NCBI RefSeq assembly: GCF_009857445.1
Contig: NZ_WWCN01000024.1
Coordinates: 20,202 to 84,201 of the forward strand
Origin: Duganella flavida
GTDB lineage: Bacteria > Pseudomonadota > Gammaproteobacteria > Burkholderiales > Burkholderiaceae_D
Length of the DNA stretch: 64,000 nt
Direction: 5' to 3'
The position numbers were made by a program, and so were the translations under genes. A model generated the notes under the pieces. The model made no database searches. It saw only the letters and a program-made list of their open reading frames with translations, and was not told the DNA's origin. Positions 16,242 to 24,371 of this stretch are shown piece by piece; the stretch's first letter is position 1; each line of letters begins with the position of its first letter.

Positions 16242-17441
16242 TCAGAAGACGAAATCGAGCGTGACGCCCACAACAGTGACAGAGTTTTTTAGGCCAGTAG
16301 CAGGTCCGTAGATCAGCGAGCCAGATTTGGCAGTTGGCTTGACTCGGTCGACCTGCACCTTGAGCGCGACCGATCGGGCGAAGTCCCAGCGCACACCTAG
16401 CGCATCCGAGTTCTGGGCCGACGAGGTGAGCACGCTGCGTACAGCGGTTGAAAGGCTGCCGCTGGTCGGGAAGCTCGCCGGCAATGTAACCGAGGACCCC
16501 GCACCCTTGTATTCAGCGTGGCTGTAGTACAGCAGGACTTCGCCCATGCGGTAGCCGAACATTGCGTACCATGCGTTAGTATCGGGGACGTAGGCAGGAT
16601 CTTTGGCGCGGCGCCGCCCGTACTCGCCCTGCACAACGATGTTGTGCCATTTTCCTGTTAAACCCACGGCTGTGAATGTGAGCCTCTTACCGGAGAGGAT
16701 AGACATGTCCTTTCCAAGTTGGCCGAAGCCTGCGGTCGTTAGTGAGCTTACGAGGTTGTTAATCGGGCCGATGTCGTTGCTCGTCATCCTTGCCTGAAGG
16801 TGCGAAAGGCGCAGTGTCACAGGGCCCATTTCGGCACCAAGAGCCAAGGCCATGGTGGGCGCGCGATAGGTCGCCGTGGCCGCCGTACCTGGTAGGAATA
16901 GCTTGCCACGACTGACTCCGGCGAGGCCTTGCGCGCTCAGGTTCCAGTTATCGAACGCATGCTGGTAGTTGAAGTCGACGCCGTCACCCGACTCGATCGG
17001 TGCTTGAACATACATCTCGATGGGCGGCCGCATTAGGGTGTTTGCGTAACCGACGTTTTGGTAGTCGGAGATGAGGAAAGTCGGCAAGCCCATGCGGCCC
17101 ACGCGCACATTTAGTTCGTCGTTGATTTTTACTTGGACGAATGCCCAAGTGAGGTCCGTCGTAAAGCTTGGGCTAGTGGCTTTGCGAGTGAGCACCTGGG
17201 TCGTGGCCGACCATGTGTCGTTGAATTCGTAGTCTACTTGCAGGCCAAGATTGCTATCTAGGCCGAATTTGGCCGTGTCCGCCACGCCTTCGGCTTGATT
17301 GCTGCGGACGAACCGCGCTTCATTTGTGTCACTGCGAGCCGCGCCGATGGTGCCGAAGCCGCTTACAGTGAGCCCGTCAGTTTCAGCCTGCGCGAATGCC
17401 GAACAGGCACTTGCAAATGAGAGCGCGATGAGCTTCTTCAT
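16242..17441 (-). CDS. Outer-membrane porin-like beta-barrel (copy 1)
   Basis: A 399-residue outer-membrane protein. A signal peptide spans residues 1-19 (MKKLIALSFASACSAFAQA); the rest alternates as beta-strands and ends in an aromatic (LDFVF), the outer-membrane insertion signature. It shares a family pattern with the porins at 22508 and 24372, including SGFGT, DSNLGLQVDYEFNDTWSATTQ, GLPTFLISDYQNVGYA and LRWDFARSVALKVQVDRVK-type segments, but is the most divergent of the three. I start at ATG 17441; a TTG 18 bp upstream would extend the leader by six residues. It heads the minus-strand unit with the PstS-like and kinase genes. Confidence 0.82.
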   Translation of the reverse strand: MKKLIALSFASACSAFAQAETDGLTVSGFGTIGAARSDTNEARFVRSNQAEGVADTAKFGLDSNLGLQVDYEFNDTWSATTQVLTRKATSPSFTTDLTWAFVQVKINDELNVRVGRMGLPTFLISDYQNVGYANTLMRPPIEMYVQAPIESGDGVDFNYQHAFDNWNLSAQGLAGVSRGKLFLPGTAATATYRAPTMALALGAEMGPVTLRLSHLQARMTSNDIGPINNLVSSLTTAGFGQLGKDMSILSGKRLTFTAVGLTGKWHNIVVQGEYGRRRAKDPAYVPDTNAWYAMFGYRMGEVLLYYSHAEYKGAGSSVTLPASFPTSGSLSTAVRSVLTSSAQNSDALGVRWDFARSVALKVQVDRVKPTAKSGSLIYGPATGLKNSVTVVGVTLDFVF

Positions 17442-17929
17442 CTTTCGGTTACCGATCAAAGTTGCGCGTCAATCCTTGCTGGAAGATTCAGGCCCAAATC
17501 CCCGGTCATGACGCTAGGGAGAGGGAATCGCTCGCGATTGACATTTCACGGCTGCAAAGGGATGTCAGTCCCATTTAGAGTCGTTCTTCATGCAAAACAT
17601 GGCCATCGCCAGCATCAGCGGGCATGCGGCGCAGCTTAGTCGTGAGTGGTCTGCGCGGATCATCCGTGCACCACTTTTTCTCGAATCGATGGCTTCCCGC
17701 GCTGCACTTTCGTCTTGCGTTGGCTGTGATGATGCGATACTGTTTCGTATCGTATTATAGCGAGGTCCGTTGCTTCCATCAACGCGTCACTTGTTTATCA
17801 CTAGGGTTTGTGCTGAAACGGCCTCTTTTTAGGCGGCGTTTAGAAGAAATTGCGTGAAATTGAGGATTTCTATTGAGAGGCCGAATGGTACTAGGGCTGA
17901 CATGGCACCTGTATCCTGACAGTGTGTGC
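17442..17929. other. Intergenic control region between porin 1 and the solute-binding gene
   Basis: About 490 bp without a credible gene. It holds the palindromic operator at 17735-17752 and a TATTAT -10-like box at 17753-17758 pointing toward 17930. The short open frame at 17624-17857 has no start context or recognisable protein features. Confidence 0.6.
17735..17752. promoter_or_regulatory. Palindromic operator matching sites upstream of the TetR gene at 26783
   Basis: Perfect inverted repeat CGATAC-N6-GTATCG. Its reverse complement contains ATACGAAA followed by TATCG, the same core as the two repeats at 26731 and 26766. It abuts the -10-like TATTAT at 17753, consistent with a repressor site. 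Confidence 0.6.
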
Positions 17930-18682
17930 ATGAAAAGGGCGGCGACGCAGCGGGGGCTGTTTTTGTCGCTACTGCTGGCAACTAGCGGCGCCAGAGCAGT
18001 CGAGGTCACTATGGCCTTCGGCGACAATCTGCCGCCCTATATCTTGGCCACCAGTGACGCTGGCATTGAGGTAGAAATCGTGCGCGCTGCGCTGGCCTAT
18101 CGGGGGCATGTGTTACATGCCAGGTATCAGCCAATGGGCCGAATTCCGGTCTCCTTCATTTCAGGCGAAGTCAACGCCATCATGATGGACGTCGGCGTCG
18201 ACATGGCCCCCCACGGAGGTTTTTATGGCAAGCCGCCGGTTCTGTATGACAATGTGTTTTACACGCTAAAGTCGCGCAACCTGATCATCAGTAAGCCTGA
18301 CGATTTGAAAGGCCATAGCATTATGGCTTTCATCGGTGCGGCGAAGCGCTATCCCGTTTGGCTTGCGGCGCTTAACCACGTGCCTGGCTATGTAGAGCGA
18401 AACAACCAAGCGGTCCAGCCGGCGCTGCTGACGCTGGGCCGCTACGAAGTGATTCTGAGCGACCGCTTAATCTTCCAGTACTACACTCAGTTGTACCAAC
18501 GGGCCAACCCGGGCTTCGTGATGCCACCGCTCGACGAGCACACGTTCACCCACGCCAATCCGCGAGACTATCGGCCGGTATTTCGCGACGCCACTGTGCG
18601 CGACGACTTCAACGCCGGCTTGGTCCATCTACATAAGACTGGGCTTGATCGCGCCATCCAGGATCGCTACCTGAAGAACTAG
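17930..18682 (+). CDS. Periplasmic solute-binding protein, SBP_bac_3-like
   Basis: A 250-residue exported protein with a signal peptide ending near SGARA (residue 24). The mature protein has the layout of family 3 solute-binding proteins: VTMAFGDNLPPYILATSDAGIEVEIVRAALAYRG at the start of lobe 1, later SGEVNAIMMDVGV and DDLKGHSIMAFIGA at the hinge. No permease or ATPase gene is adjacent, which is common for orphan receptors of this class. The start at ATG 17930 gives the signal peptide; a longer frame from 17873 does not. A palindromic operator lies about 180 bp upstream. Confidence 0.78.
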   Translation: MKRAATQRGLFLSLLLATSGARAVEVTMAFGDNLPPYILATSDAGIEVEIVRAALAYRGHVLHARYQPMGRIPVSFISGEVNAIMMDVGVDMAPHGGFYGKPPVLYDNVFYTLKSRNLIISKPDDLKGHSIMAFIGAAKRYPVWLAALNHVPGYVERNNQAVQPALLTLGRYEVILSDRLIFQYYTQLYQRANPGFVMPPLDEHTFTHANPRDYRPVFRDATVRDDFNAGLVHLHKTGLDRAIQDRYLKN

Positions 18683-18712
18683 GCACGCTAAATGGATTTG
18701 CTAAAAGCGCGA

Positions 18713-18740
18713 GAGAGCAATAGGGCGGAATTGCCTCTTT
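18713..18740 (+). terminator. Probable intrinsic terminator after the solute-binding gene
   Basis: Imperfect hairpin: GAGAGCAAT pairs with ATTGCCTC around the loop AGGGCGGA and is followed by TTTCT, about 30 bp after the stop at 18682. The minus-strand zincin gene ends at 18769, so this separates convergent genes. Confidence 0.45.
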
Positions 18741-18768
18741 CTACCTGCGCCAAAGTCCTCATCCATTT

Positions 18769-20115
18769 CTAATAGTCGATTCGATCATGCAATACCGCGC
18801 CACGATAAGATGGAATGTAGACGGAACCATACATCTTGAGCGTTTTCAGATTTCTCGGAATAAAATCTCCCAACAATTGTTCCTTTAGCCCCTCAATCCA
18901 TTCAATCGCGTGCTCAAGCTGCTCATCTGAATAAATAATTTCGAGATCCAAGGTGCGTACTTCAAGCACTGTCCGTCTCAACGCCCAAATTCGCTCGATC
19001 GGTGGAGGATGAGTTTTGGCTGGGCGTGACGAAGGGTCCACACACTCGGCTATTGCGTAAAAAATCTCCAGCCCAAGGAAAAACCACGTTGCTGCAAATA
19101 GCCTCTCCGCGACCTGCAGGTCGCTTAGCTGCGGATCTAGTAAAGCCCCCGCGTCCGCAGCTAGCTCCTGATTCTGCTTGGGCGTGTAGTACTGGAAGCG
19201 CTCTTGAACATCAAAAGGAACGACTCCCAACGGCGGAGCGCCAAGTAATTTTCTTTTAAGATGCCCCAGCAAAAGGTGAGCATATTCATGGCCAATCACA
19301 AACTGAATCTGATCATCGACGAGATTGGACACGTGCTGGTCGAGCTCCGATGGTAGATCACCTCGCGGATCGATATCAAAATCCAGTGTCTCCTTTAGCA
19401 ACATCGTTCGCACGGAGATCATCAACGTGGCAAGGTAGTCGTCCACCTGCAGGGTCTGTTGCCCGAACAAGAATGCGTTCATGTAGTACAGGTAGTGACG
19501 AAGCGATTCCGATACAACGATGATATCTCCAGCTTCCGAACGCATACACGCGCCATTCGGTTCACGCAAGAACGCCATTCCGGCTGGCACCTTACGACAC
19601 GTGGCACGCTTCTCGGGAGGGAGAACATTTAAGTAGCGATTGAAGTCGTCGCGCTCAAAGTGTGCGGTGAGCGACCAATTCTCCTTGCTCTTTTCCCGCC
19701 GGCTTAAGAACACCTTCTTCAAACGCGGGCTATCCGCAATTGCATCAGCTCGAAGCATAAGCAGATGATCTTCCGCAGTAGTCGGATTTTGAATTCTCCT
19801 GATTTCTTCCGCAGTACAAACTGGATAGTGGATTCTTAATTCTGGACGTATCCACTCAACCTCCGACTTTGAAAAAACAGAATGTAAGTGAATACCAAAT
19901 GTCTCCCCGAAGTATGTACGCCTCAAGACTTCCTCCCTGTTCAGGGAAGTAGCGAGTGCCGCCTCAAACTCGGCTCGCATGCGATCAAAGCCCTCAGGGT
20001 CTTTTTCTCTTCTAAGGGTCTCAAAATTGATTATTTCATTTTCAGGGTCCAGGCCAAACCTATCCCGAAGAACGGCTCTAATCTCGTCAATTAATGGATC
20101 TTTTTGTCTAGCCAT
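18769..20115 (-). CDS. Uncharacterised zincin metallopeptidase (HExxH)
   Basis: A 448-residue soluble protein with a clear gluzincin-like site: HEYAH at residues 276-280, a downstream His in LLLGH, and a likely third ligand Glu317 in QNQELAADA, the ExxAD spacing used by several peptidase families. The N-terminal 260 residues are mostly helical and not recognised; a second patch (THPPPIERIWALR) near residue 385 resembles the tail of U49/Lit-like or M48-like peptidases, a weak impression. No signal peptide or TM segment, so it acts in the cytoplasm. It stands alone between porin modules and could be a conflict or regulatory protease. Confidence 0.65.
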   Translation of the reverse strand: MARQKDPLIDEIRAVLRDRFGLDPENEIINFETLRREKDPEGFDRMRAEFEAALATSLNREEVLRRTYFGETFGIHLHSVFSKSEVEWIRPELRIHYPVCTAEEIRRIQNPTTAEDHLLMLRADAIADSPRLKKVFLSRREKSKENWSLTAHFERDDFNRYLNVLPPEKRATCRKVPAGMAFLREPNGACMRSEAGDIIVVSESLRHYLYYMNAFLFGQQTLQVDDYLATLMISVRTMLLKETLDFDIDPRGDLPSELDQHVSNLVDDQIQFVIGHEYAHLLLGHLKRKLLGAPPLGVVPFDVQERFQYYTPKQNQELAADAGALLDPQLSDLQVAERLFAATWFFLGLEIFYAIAECVDPSSRPAKTHPPPIERIWALRRTVLEVRTLDLEIIYSDEQLEHAIEWIEGLKEQLLGDFIPRNLKTLKMYGSVYIPSYRGAVLHDRIDY

Positions 20116-20298
20116 AATTCTCTAAAATGAAGAAATGCATACGAATGTTGGGTAATTTCAACAAAGCTCGGTTGCCAGATTCACGAGTAGGTCTGTACCA
20201 CTTTTTGAACATGCCAATAGCTCTTAGGGCTGTAGAGCATTCTAGATTTCTTCATGCGTCTAAACAATACCTTTTCGGTGCTGCGACTAAACACCGCA

Positions 20299-21951
20299 TT
20301 AATACTCTTCCCACGCGTCGTCAGGAGCTTGCGTAGCGAACCTCTTGGCTGCGGCCGGCTTGGCCACTACTACAGCACGCTGCTCTGAGCGACGTACGCC
20401 ATCGTCCTGCGACAGCTTGAAGATGCTGACCGCCTGCGCCAGGTTCTCAGCCTGTTCTTGCATGCTTTCAGCTGCTGCCGCCGCTTCCTCCACCAGTGCA
20501 GCGTTTTGCTGGGTCATTTCATCCATCTGCGTGATGGCCTGGTTGACTTCTTCAATACCGTTGCTTTGCTCCTGGGTGGCGGCAGTAATCTCGCCAATGA
20601 TGTCGGCGACCTGCTTGATCGATGTAACGATGAGGTTCATCGTCTTTCCTGCTTCGTCCACGAGCTTGCTGCCGGCATCGACCTTGGTGACAGAGTCTCC
20701 GATCAGTTGTTTGATTTCCTTCGCGGCGGCAGCCGAGCGATGCGCGAGGTTGCGTACTTCCGACGCAACGACGGCAAAGCCGCGTCCCTGTTCGCCGGCG
20801 CGCGCTGCTTCGACGGCAGCGTTCAGCGCAAGAATGTTTGTCTGGAATGCGATGCCATCGATGACTCCGATGATGTCGACGATCTTGCTCGAGGACTCTT
20901 TTATCGAACCCATGGTTTCAACAACTTGCGATACCACCGTGCCGCCTTTGGACGCCACCGATGATGCCGACACGGCGAGTTGGTTGGCTTGGCGCGCGTT
21001 GTCTGCGTTTTGCTTGACCGTGGACGTTAGCTCTTCCATCGACGACGCGGTTTCTTCTAACGAGCTGGCCTGCGCTTCTGTGCGTGAAGACAGGTCTGCA
21101 TTTCCGGAGGCGATTTCCTGCGATGCAGTGGTAATCATCTCCGTTCCCATGCGGACGTCGCCGACCGTCTTAGCTAGGCTTGCGGTCATGTCCTGAAGCG
21201 CCTGCAGCAGCTCGCTGGTCTCGTCCTTGCCCTCCACAACAACGTGGGAGGTGAGCTCGCCAGCCGCCACTTTTTGTGCCACCTTCACCGCGCCTGACAG
21301 AGGCACCGTGATCGATCGTGTGATCACCATTGCGAACACCACGCCAATCGCCACAGCCACCGCGCCCAAGCCAAACAGTATCAGCATCAGATGGCGGTCA
21401 GAGTCGACCGAATCAGCCATGACTTCCCTTGCGGAAACGGCCTGCATGTCGACCAGCTTGTTGATTTGAGCCAGGGTCTGAGTGTTCAGTGGATCAATGC
21501 GGCTGGCTATCAACTTGGCTGCGCCTTCGCTGTTAAAAGCCTGAACCATAAAGATCGCCTCCTTAAAGGCTGCGTCCACCTGGATGTCCAGAGCAGCTAT
21601 GTCGGACAGCACCTTTTTCTCGACGTCGTCCTGGTCCATTTTTTTCAAGCCACTAACCGCCGCTTCATACTTCTTGCGCTGGTCTTTGACTTTTTCTTCT
21701 TCCTTCTGCATCAGGCTGACGTCCGACTGCAGACCGATGTTGCGCATGGCAATTCCAGTCTCCAGCATAGCGCTCTTCATGGCCGCTGCTTGCAAGCTCT
21801 TGGCGGTCGAGAGCTCCAATCCATTGGTCAGCTTGGCCTTGTTGCTGTAATTGAGGTAGTAGGCGGTGAATACCATCGCGACCAGAATCAGCAAAATGCT
21901 GCCAAAGCCGATACCAAGGCGTACGCCAATTTTAAAGTCGCGCAAATTCAT
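20299..21951 (-). CDS. Methyl-accepting chemotaxis protein
   Basis: Inner-membrane chemoreceptor of 550 residues. TM1 is at about 9-30, followed by a four-helix-bundle periplasmic domain (about 35-185), TM2 (LMLILFGLGAVAVAIGVVFAMV), HAMP, and the cytoplasmic signalling hairpin with FQTNILALNAAVEAARAGE at the tip. The C-terminus ends in WEEY after a flexible linker, resembling the pentapeptide tether for CheR/CheB. It is 123 bp or less downstream of a PstS-like gene and a porin gene on the same strand, so those two may supply and bind its attractant. ATG at 21951 preferred over one 12 bp upstream. Confidence 0.93.
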   Translation of the reverse strand: MNLRDFKIGVRLGIGFGSILLILVAMVFTAYYLNYSNKAKLTNGLELSTAKSLQAAAMKSAMLETGIAMRNIGLQSDVSLMQKEEEKVKDQRKKYEAAVSGLKKMDQDDVEKKVLSDIAALDIQVDAAFKEAIFMVQAFNSEGAAKLIASRIDPLNTQTLAQINKLVDMQAVSAREVMADSVDSDRHLMLILFGLGAVAVAIGVVFAMVITRSITVPLSGAVKVAQKVAAGELTSHVVVEGKDETSELLQALQDMTASLAKTVGDVRMGTEMITTASQEIASGNADLSSRTEAQASSLEETASSMEELTSTVKQNADNARQANQLAVSASSVASKGGTVVSQVVETMGSIKESSSKIVDIIGVIDGIAFQTNILALNAAVEAARAGEQGRGFAVVASEVRNLAHRSAAAAKEIKQLIGDSVTKVDAGSKLVDEAGKTMNLIVTSIKQVADIIGEITAATQEQSNGIEEVNQAITQMDEMTQQNAALVEEAAAAAESMQEQAENLAQAVSIFKLSQDDGVRRSEQRAVVVAKPAAAKRFATQAPDDAWEEY

Positions 21952-22085
21952 TTCGTCTCCCAATATCTATTTTTTATGGGTTGCCATCGATTCCAGACAA
22001 CCATCGAGCGCAGCACCAGCGAGCACCAGGGCTGAACTCTGTACGACTGAGAACCCAGCCCTGCTCCGTGATGGCGTCGCTCGCC

Positions 22086-22496
22086 CTACTGCACCGTGAG
22101 GATTACCTTGACGGTGTCATCGACTGCCGATTTCTCGATGTAGCCGATCGCAGTGACGTCGGCCGCTACAGCCTTCTTCACTTCAGCACTGGAGGTTAGC
22201 TCCTTAGGCGCCGTACCTTTTCCGGTAAATACTAGCTTGGACCAGATCGCTTTTACCTGCGTGCTGTCCTTGTCCAACACTTTTTTATAGAACTCGTTGC
22301 GTAGTGGACCGTCCGCGTGTTCCACGGGTGTGAACAGCGCTGACTTCCCGAGAAAGAACTGCCCGGCTTGTTCGCTGAACATGCGCGTCGCCGGGTTCTT
22401 TGGATTAACGATCACTACGATTTCCGCCGCAAAGACAGGGGAGGCCGCTACCCAAACTCCTGCTGCCAAAATCAATTTCCCGATAGTCGTGTTCAT
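22086..22496 (-). CDS. Small PstS-like periplasmic binding protein (copy 2)
   Basis: A 136-residue exported protein with a signal peptide ending near SPVFAAE (residue 24). It is almost the same protein as copy 3 at 23950 (differences are scattered single residues) and a more distant homologue of copy 1 at 15824. Shared core: VVIVNPKNPATRMFSEQAGQ, FFLGKSALFTPVEH, KAIWSKLVFTGKG and AVAADVTAIGYIEKSAVD. It lies 11 bp after the porin 2 stop in transcription order and upstream of the chemoreceptor gene. It may deliver a ligand to the receptor's four-helix domain; this is inference from order only. Confidence 0.75.
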   Translation of the reverse strand: MNTTIGKLILAAGVWVAASPVFAAEIVVIVNPKNPATRMFSEQAGQFFLGKSALFTPVEHADGPLRNEFYKKVLDKDSTQVKAIWSKLVFTGKGTAPKELTSSAEVKKAVAADVTAIGYIEKSAVDDTVKVILTVQ

Positions 22497-22507
22497 GTAG
22501 GTTCTCC

Positions 22508-23710
22508 TTAGAAGACGAAATCGATGGCGACGGCATACACGTTGACGGTGCTGCCAGCAAATCCTGGTTTGGCATTGACGAAGTAGCCCACGCCGTCGCG
22601 AGTCTTGATGTGATCAACCTGTACTTTGAACGCGAGAGACTTATAGAAGTCCCAGCGCATCCCAACGGCGGTGGTTGATTGCAGTCCAATCTTGATGGCT
22701 CGGTTGGCGCTGGCGCTCAGCGCGGCCAGTGGGCCAGTGGTTGGTAGCCCAGGGAAGTCACGGATGCTGTCCTGCTTGACATCGCCATGCATGATGTATG
22801 GAGTGAACTTTTCGTAACGGTAGCCCGCCATTGCGTACCAGGAGGTGGTGTCCTGTACCAACCGGGACTCTGTCTTGCGCTTGGCATATTCCGCCTGTCC
22901 GATGATGTTGTGATAGTCCATGGTGATACCGAGGGAATCGAATGTTCCTTTGATATCCGTTAAGCGAACCTGGCTTGCGACTGATGTCAGGCCTGCTTGG
23001 TTCAACGATGCCACCAAGGCAGTCCTGCCGGGGTTGTCGTAAATACCGAAGGTGGTTTGCACGTGACCTAAGCGGTACGTGAACGGCCCATTTTCCACCA
23101 CTAAATTGGATGATATGATGGGTTTGAAATCGATGTAAAAATTTCCGGGAGGGCGTACTCTCGAATTACCTACCTGGAGCTGCGCGGTGACGGTCGTGTC
23201 GCCGAAGCTATGTTCGTAGAGGATGTCGCCACCCTGAGTCTCGTTCACGCCGACCTGCGCATACACCTCATTGGGAGGGCGAAGCATTGTGCTGGCATAA
23301 CCGACGTTGCGCACGTCGGAGATCATGTAAATCGGTACGCCGATTCGGCCAAGACGGACGGCGAAGTCGTCGTTAATTTTGAACTTGACGAAGGCCCACG
23401 CCAATTCTGCACCATAAAGGTCATTGGTACCGTTCTTGCGCACCAAACCCTGCGCGGTAAATGAAATAGTGTCGCTCCACTTCGCCGTGGCTTGAATGCC
23501 GAAATTCGAATCGACTCCGGTGCGAGCGTCCTTGCCGACGCCGGCAGCTTGGTCGTGTCGGTTGAATTCGGCTTGATCGGAATTAGTCTTGGTCAGAGCA
23601 CCTGTGCCGAAGCCGCTGATTGTGATCGGACTGTCATCCTGCGCACGGGCAGGTGAAGCAAGGGCGATGAGGACTGCAAGGACTGATATCGCAAGTTCGT
23701 GTCGTTTCAT
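22508..23710 (-). CDS. Outer-membrane porin-like beta-barrel (copy 2)
   Basis: A 400-residue outer-membrane protein with a signal peptide (residues 1-23, ending SPARA). It shares family landmarks ISGFGTGALTKTNSDQAEF, VGKDARTGVDSNFGIQ, SDVRNVGYASTMLRPPNE and the terminal AIDFVF aromatic. It is very similar to porin copy 3. I use ATG 23710, where the signal peptide begins; 13 codons of open frame upstream are ignored. First gene of the unit porin, PstS-like protein, chemoreceptor. Confidence 0.83.
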   Translation of the reverse strand: MKRHELAISVLAVLIALASPARAQDDSPITISGFGTGALTKTNSDQAEFNRHDQAAGVGKDARTGVDSNFGIQATAKWSDTISFTAQGLVRKNGTNDLYGAELAWAFVKFKINDDFAVRLGRIGVPIYMISDVRNVGYASTMLRPPNEVYAQVGVNETQGGDILYEHSFGDTTVTAQLQVGNSRVRPPGNFYIDFKPIISSNLVVENGPFTYRLGHVQTTFGIYDNPGRTALVASLNQAGLTSVASQVRLTDIKGTFDSLGITMDYHNIIGQAEYAKRKTESRLVQDTTSWYAMAGYRYEKFTPYIMHGDVKQDSIRDFPGLPTTGPLAALSASANRAIKIGLQSTTAVGMRWDFYKSLAFKVQVDHIKTRDGVGYFVNAKPGFAGSTVNVYAVAIDFVF

Positions 23711-23949
23711 TGTGTACCCCTCTAGTGGTTTACGACGGCGTCTTGTCAAGTTCTCTGCGCCTTAGTCAGCGCGGACCGGCAAGGTGGTTATGGAATTCCT
23801 TTACATCGAAATGGCACAGTCCGGCCGGTTGTAGCAACGACAAAACTGTGGACGAGCTACGGGGTTTTGCCGGCCAGCTAAATTACAGAGCTGGCCGGTG
23901 CTCAACAATTTTTGTGGGATTGACCCAGCGCGTTGTGGCTGCGCTCCTG

Positions 23950-24360
23950 TTAAGGCACAGTGAGAATCACTTTGACGGTGTCATCGACTTGCGACTTCTC
24001 GATGTAGCCGATGGCACTGACATCGGCCGCCACAGCCTTTTTCACTTCCGCGCTGGAGCCCAGCTCCTTGGGTGCCGCCCCCTTGCCAGTAAAGACGAGC
24101 TTCGACCAGATCGCCTTTACTTGTGTGCTGTCCTTGTCCAGCACCTTTTTGTAGAACTCATTGCGCAGCGGTCCATCGACGTGTTCCACGGGGGTAAATA
24201 GCGCGGATTTTCCGAGAAAGAACTGGCCTGCCTGTTCGCTGAACATGCGCGTTGCCGGATTCTTCGGATTGACGATCACTACGATTTCTGTCGCGAATGC
24301 AGGGGCTGCGGCGATGTAGAAGCCTGCTGCCAGCAGCAATTTACCGATAGTCATTTTCAT
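23950..24360 (-). CDS. Small PstS-like periplasmic binding protein (copy 3)
   Basis: A 136-residue exported protein with a signal peptide ending near APAFATE (residue 24). It is nearly identical to copy 2 over the mature part, including NPKNPATRMFSEQAGQFFLG and VKKAVAADVSAIGYIEKSQV. The 239 bp after its stop, before the porin 2 start, hold no further gene, so this copy has no signalling gene of its own and the duplicated unit ends here. Cytoplasmic-membrane transporter genes are absent. Confidence 0.75.
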   Translation of the reverse strand: MKMTIGKLLLAAGFYIAAAPAFATEIVVIVNPKNPATRMFSEQAGQFFLGKSALFTPVEHVDGPLRNEFYKKVLDKDSTQVKAIWSKLVFTGKGAAPKELGSSAEVKKAVAADVSAIGYIEKSQVDDTVKVILTVP

Positions 24361-24371
24361 GCTGGCTCTCC

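Noticed and set aside
17624..17857. 77-codon plus-strand frame
   Set aside because: Runs through the operator and the -10-like box; no ribosome site and no protein features.
20127..20336. 69-codon plus-strand frame
   Set aside because: Overlaps the 3' end of the chemoreceptor gene and shows no features.
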